DNA of 14,792 nt from Candidatus Auribacterota bacterium (GTDB lineage: Bacteria > Auribacterota > JAFGBW01 > JAFGJP01), in the NCBI GenBank assembly GCA_016929035.1, contig JAFGJP010000156.1, positions 1-14,792 of the forward strand, given 5' to 3'. How positions within the stretch are numbered: position 1 is the stretch's first letter; the number at the start of each line of letters is the position of its first letter. This document shows positions 12,596 through 14,792 of this stretch, piece after piece. A model generated the notes under the pieces. It saw only the letters and a list, made by a program, of their open reading frames with translations. It was not told the origin of the DNA and did not search any database. The position numbers were made by a program, and so were the translations under genes.

Positions 12596-13807
12596 ATGTC
12601 AACTATTAAAGTCAGGAAAGACGGGACTCTTGAAGTTCTCGATGATCCTGTCATTCCTTTTATTGAAGGAGACGGCATTGGGCCGGATATCTGGAAAGCG
12701 ACTCGGAATGTTGTTGATGCGGCGGTGGAAAAGGCTTATGGCAGCAAGAAAGAAATTCAATGGAAGCAGATTTTTGCCGGAGAAAAAGCCGTTGAAAAGC
12801 ATGGATGTCCGCTTCCGGACGCGACTTTGGAGGAAATCAAGAAATACCGTGTGGCCATCAAGGGACCTCTCACGACTCCTGTTGGCGGCGGCATACGAAG
12901 CCTGAATGTTGCCATCCGGCAGAAGCTGGAACTCTATGCCTGCGTCAGGCCTGTTCAATATATCCCCGGAGTCCCTAGCCCGGTTAAAAACCCGGAAGAT
13001 GTTGATATGGTCATTTTTCGGGAAAATACAGAGGATGTCTATGCAGGGATTGAATGGAGCAGCGGAAGCCGGGAAGCAGAAAAGGTTATTTCTTTCCTGA
13101 ATAAAGAGATGCATTGTCACATTCGAACGACTTCAGGTGTCGGAATAAAGCCGATATCTCCGGAAGGGACAAAAAGACTTGTCAGAAAAGCCATTCAGTA
13201 TGCTTTGGACAACAACCGCGATTCGGTAACCCTTGTCCACAAAGGCAACATCATGAAGTTTACAGAGGGCGCCTTTCGGGACTGGGGATATGAAGAAGCC
13301 AGGGAGAATTTTAAAGACGTGACCGTCACTGAACAGGATTTATGGGAAAAGCATGGCGGAAAAGCGGCATCAGGTAAGATTGTGATCAAAGACAGGATTG
13401 CTGATGCGATGTTCCAGCAGGTTCTTCTAAGACCTGCCGAATATTCTGTTCTGGCGCTTCCAAATCTGAACGGAGATTATATTTCTGACGCCCTGGCTGC
13501 GCAGACAGGCGGCCTGGGCCTGGCGCCCGGCGCCAATATCGGCGATGGTGTCGCTGTTTTTGAGGCCACTCACGGAACAGCTCCTAAATATGCCGGCCAG
13601 GACAAGGTCAATCCCGGTTCTCTTGTTCTTTCGGCAAAGCTCATGCTGGAGTTTCTTGGATGGAAGGAAGCAGCTGATCTGATCTTCAAAGGGATCAGCG
13701 AAGCCATAAAAAGAAAGACCGTCACTTATGACCTTCACAGGCAGATCGAAGGTGCAACGCTTTTAAAATGCTCGGAATTCGGAGAGAAGATTATCGAAAA
13801 TATGTGA
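12596..13807 (+). CDS. icd: Isocitrate dehydrogenase, NADP-dependent (homodimeric E. coli type)
   Basis: Oxidatively decarboxylates isocitrate to 2-oxoglutarate in the TCA cycle or a branch of it, giving NADPH. The 403-residue protein aligns with the E. coli enzyme (416 residues). The isocitrate site is complete: Ser102, Asn104 and Arg108 in SLNVAIRQ, Arg118, Arg142 in FRENTED, Tyr149, Lys216 in VHKGNIMK and Asp294/Asp298 in NGDYISD. NADP specificity is indicated by Lys331-Tyr332 in HGTAPKYAG and by Tyr378 and Arg382 in VTYDLHR, equivalents of E. coli Lys344, Tyr345, Tyr391 and Arg395. Ser102 corresponds to the E. coli regulatory phosphoserine, but there is no kinase gene nearby. The start ATG 12596 follows AGGGGGAT. 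It ends 173 bp from the convergent ackA. Confidence 0.96.
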   Translation: MSTIKVRKDGTLEVLDDPVIPFIEGDGIGPDIWKATRNVVDAAVEKAYGSKKEIQWKQIFAGEKAVEKHGCPLPDATLEEIKKYRVAIKGPLTTPVGGGIRSLNVAIRQKLELYACVRPVQYIPGVPSPVKNPEDVDMVIFRENTEDVYAGIEWSSGSREAEKVISFLNKEMHCHIRTTSGVGIKPISPEGTKRLVRKAIQYALDNNRDSVTLVHKGNIMKFTEGAFRDWGYEEARENFKDVTVTEQDLWEKHGGKAASGKIVIKDRIADAMFQQVLLRPAEYSVLALPNLNGDYISDALAAQTGGLGLAPGANIGDGVAVFEATHGTAPKYAGQDKVNPGSLVLSAKLMLEFLGWKEAADLIFKGISEAIKRKTVTYDLHRQIEGATLLKCSEFGEKIIENM

Positions 13808-13856
13808 TATCCGTTTAGTCCGTCAGGACCGTTCCCCGTTAAGACCGTTATCAATA

Positions 13857-13880
13857 AGGTGCGCTAACGCGCAGATGATT
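13857..13880 (+). repeat. GCGC-TAAC-GCGC repeat element after icd
   Basis: AGGTGCGCTAACGCGCAGAT followed by GATT, beginning 49 nt after the icd stop. It matches the elements downstream of purH, purM and purL and lies in the same orientation relative to the upstream gene. The 4-bp stem alone is too weak to act as a terminator. Confidence 0.6.
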
Positions 13881-13918
13881 GTCAAATTAACCACACGTTC
13901 ACACGAATAAACACAAAT

Positions 13919-13940
13919 ATTCGCACTTCGTGCGAATTTT
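13919..13940 (+). terminator. Intrinsic terminator between convergent icd and ackA
   Basis: An 8-bp perfect stem ATTCGCAC (13919-13926) and GTGCGAAT (13930-13937), with loop TTC, is followed on the plus strand by TTTATTTATTCTGTTTTTT (13938-13956). This fits a rho-independent terminator for icd. For ackA on the other strand the following sequence (ATTTGTGTTTATT) is less T-rich, so bidirectional use is possible but weaker. The CACACGAATAAACACAAAT just before it resembles a further dispersed-repeat type. Confidence 0.7.
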
Positions 13941-13959
13941 ATTTATTCTGTTTTTTCTT

Positions 13960-13980
13960 GTCTCGGGTCTTGGGTCTCGC
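13960..13980 (-). repeat. GAGACCCAAGACCCGAGAC repeat abutting the ackA stop
   Basis: Immediately after the ackA TAA the minus strand reads GCGAGACCCAAGACCCGAGA and continues CAAG, a short direct repeat of GAGACCC / AGACCCGAGA. It begins at the base following the stop codon, the same placement as the repeat arrays after purF and purQ. Confidence 0.6.
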
Positions 13981-14792
13981 TTAAACGGATCTTGAAATGA
14001 TTTCAAAAGTTTCTGTGGCAATAACAAGCTCTTCATTGGTGTGGATGGCCATAGCAAATATTTTTGAGTCGGCGGTTGAAATAATGGTTTCATTTTTCTT
14101 ATTGGCTTCCACGTCTATTTTCAATCCTAGGTAAGTAAAATTCTGAAGGACTTTTATTCGGATATATGAACTGTTTTCCCCTATGCCTGCAGTAAAAACA
14201 ATCGCATCCACGCCATTCATGGCCGCTGCATAAGCTCCGATATATTTCTGTATTCGATAAACATACATTTCTATGCCGTTAATAGCATCAACAGATCCTT
14301 TTTTCGCTTCGTCAAGAATATCGCGCATGTCCCGCTTGCCGGTCAGGGCGAGAAGTCCGGCCTTTTTGTTCATCAGAATATTGACCTCTTCAAGAGGCAT
14401 GTCCTTGACCTCCATGATATAAAGAGGGATATAAGGGTCAAGGTCCCCGCAGCGTGTCCCCATGAGGATGCCTTCAAGAGGAGTGAATCCCATGGATGTA
14501 TCGACAGACTTTCCTTTGAGAAAAGCTGTTATTGAGCCGCCGTTTCCGAGGTGGCAGGTAATGATCTTCAGCTCTTCAAAAGGTTTTCCTATGGCCTGTG
14601 CGGCTTTTCTGGCCACATAGCCGTGTGAAGTGCCGTGAAACCCGTAGCGCCTGATGCCAAACTTGGTGTAAAACTCCTTTGGCAGTCCGTAAAGATAGGC
14701 TTTGGGAGGCATGGTCTGGTGTATGGCGGTATCAAAAACAGCAACCTGGGGCACTTCCGGGAGGCTTTCGCTTGTGGCTTCGATCCCAAGAA
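13981..14792 (-). CDS. ackA: AckA, acetate kinase (C-terminal two thirds)
   Basis: Acetate kinase interconverts acetyl phosphate plus ADP with acetate plus ATP, giving substrate-level ATP during fermentation or activating acetate. The frame is open to the right edge, so about 270 of roughly 400 residues are present and the start is outside. An internal GTG at 14754 is not the start: upstream codons (GIEATSESLPE) also match the family. Visible motifs are VPQVAVFDTAIHQTMP (with the Asp148 equivalent), FHGTSHGYVARKA (His180 equivalent), CHLGNGGS, DTSMGFTPLEG, MGTRCGDLDP (Arg241 equivalent), FTAGIGENS and TNEEL near the C-terminus (Glu384 equivalent). It converges on icd. Its usual partner pta may lie outside the window. 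Confidence 0.96.
   Translation of the reverse strand, partial: LGIEATSESLPEVPQVAVFDTAIHQTMPPKAYLYGLPKEFYTKFGIRRYGFHGTSHGYVARKAAQAIGKPFEELKIITCHLGNGGSITAFLKGKSVDTSMGFTPLEGILMGTRCGDLDPYIPLYIMEVKDMPLEEVNILMNKKAGLLALTGKRDMRDILDEAKKGSVDAINGIEMYVYRIQKYIGAYAAAMNGVDAIVFTAGIGENSSYIRIKVLQNFTYLGLKIDVEANKKNETIISTADSKIFAMAIHTNEELVIATETFEIISRSV

Noticed and set aside
14589..14792. A separate minus-strand ORF at the right edge
   Set aside because: It is out of frame with ackA, whose own frame continues to the edge with family-matching residues.
1..14792. A mobile element, phage, defence or other undescribed gene system
   Set aside because: All substantial ORFs that are not shadows belong to recognisable metabolic or tRNA-quality-control families; no transposase, integrase, toxin or effector was seen. 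The unusual content lies in the repeats and in protein variants.

Overview
This 14.8 kb window is a bacterial chromosomal segment of housekeeping metabolism. Its dominant feature is a seven-gene purine biosynthesis block on the minus strand, transcribed right to left: purQ, purL, purF, purM, purH, purD, then purE cut by the left edge. The gene order resembles the QLF-M-HD core of the Bacillus pur operon, but purN is absent between purM and purH, purS is absent before purQ, and purE lies at the far end. A well-formed sigma-70-type promoter sits just upstream of purQ (9461-9489). I found no other convincing promoter inside the block, so I infer one transcript. Together the enzymes start de novo purine synthesis (PurF, PurD), carry out the FGAM and AIR steps (PurL/PurQ, PurM), begin the carboxylation step (PurE) and finish at IMP (PurH).

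Upstream of the pur promoter, also on the minus strand, is dtd (D-aminoacyl-tRNA deacylase). It is divergent from a plus-strand pair: a tandem nucleoside-diphosphate-kinase-like protein and a class I aminotransferase, overlapping by 4 bp (ATGA). An NADP-type isocitrate dehydrogenase (icd) follows on the plus strand, then a convergent acetate kinase (ackA) cut by the right edge. These neighbours fit central carbon, nitrogen and nucleotide metabolism. ackA and a PurF with the full set of Fe-S cysteines suggest an anaerobe or facultative anaerobe.

The striking non-coding feature is that most of the gene boundaries are packed with short dispersed-repeat modules: CGCAGATTAACGCAGAT-type runs, TTCGGAAC/GTTCCGAA hairpins, AAACCAC/GTGGTTT hairpins, GGAGCGCT..CGCGCAATGAT elements, CAGAAGACAGAAAACAG, ATACAGGATGCAGGATAC, GAGACCCAAGACCCGAGAC and others. 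Many begin within a few bases of a stop codon, and two genes (purD, dtd) stop inside one. No gap exceeds 300 bp; the largest (purL-purF, 6043-6333) consists almost entirely of such modules.

Taxonomy is uncertain. The repeat style is one I associate with large-genome anaerobic Gram-negative lineages such as Desulfobacterota, and long tandem NDK-like proteins occur, as far as I recall, in groups such as Omnitrophota and Lentisphaerae. The window alone does not settle it. I see no mobile element, CRISPR array, phage gene, RNA gene or defence system.
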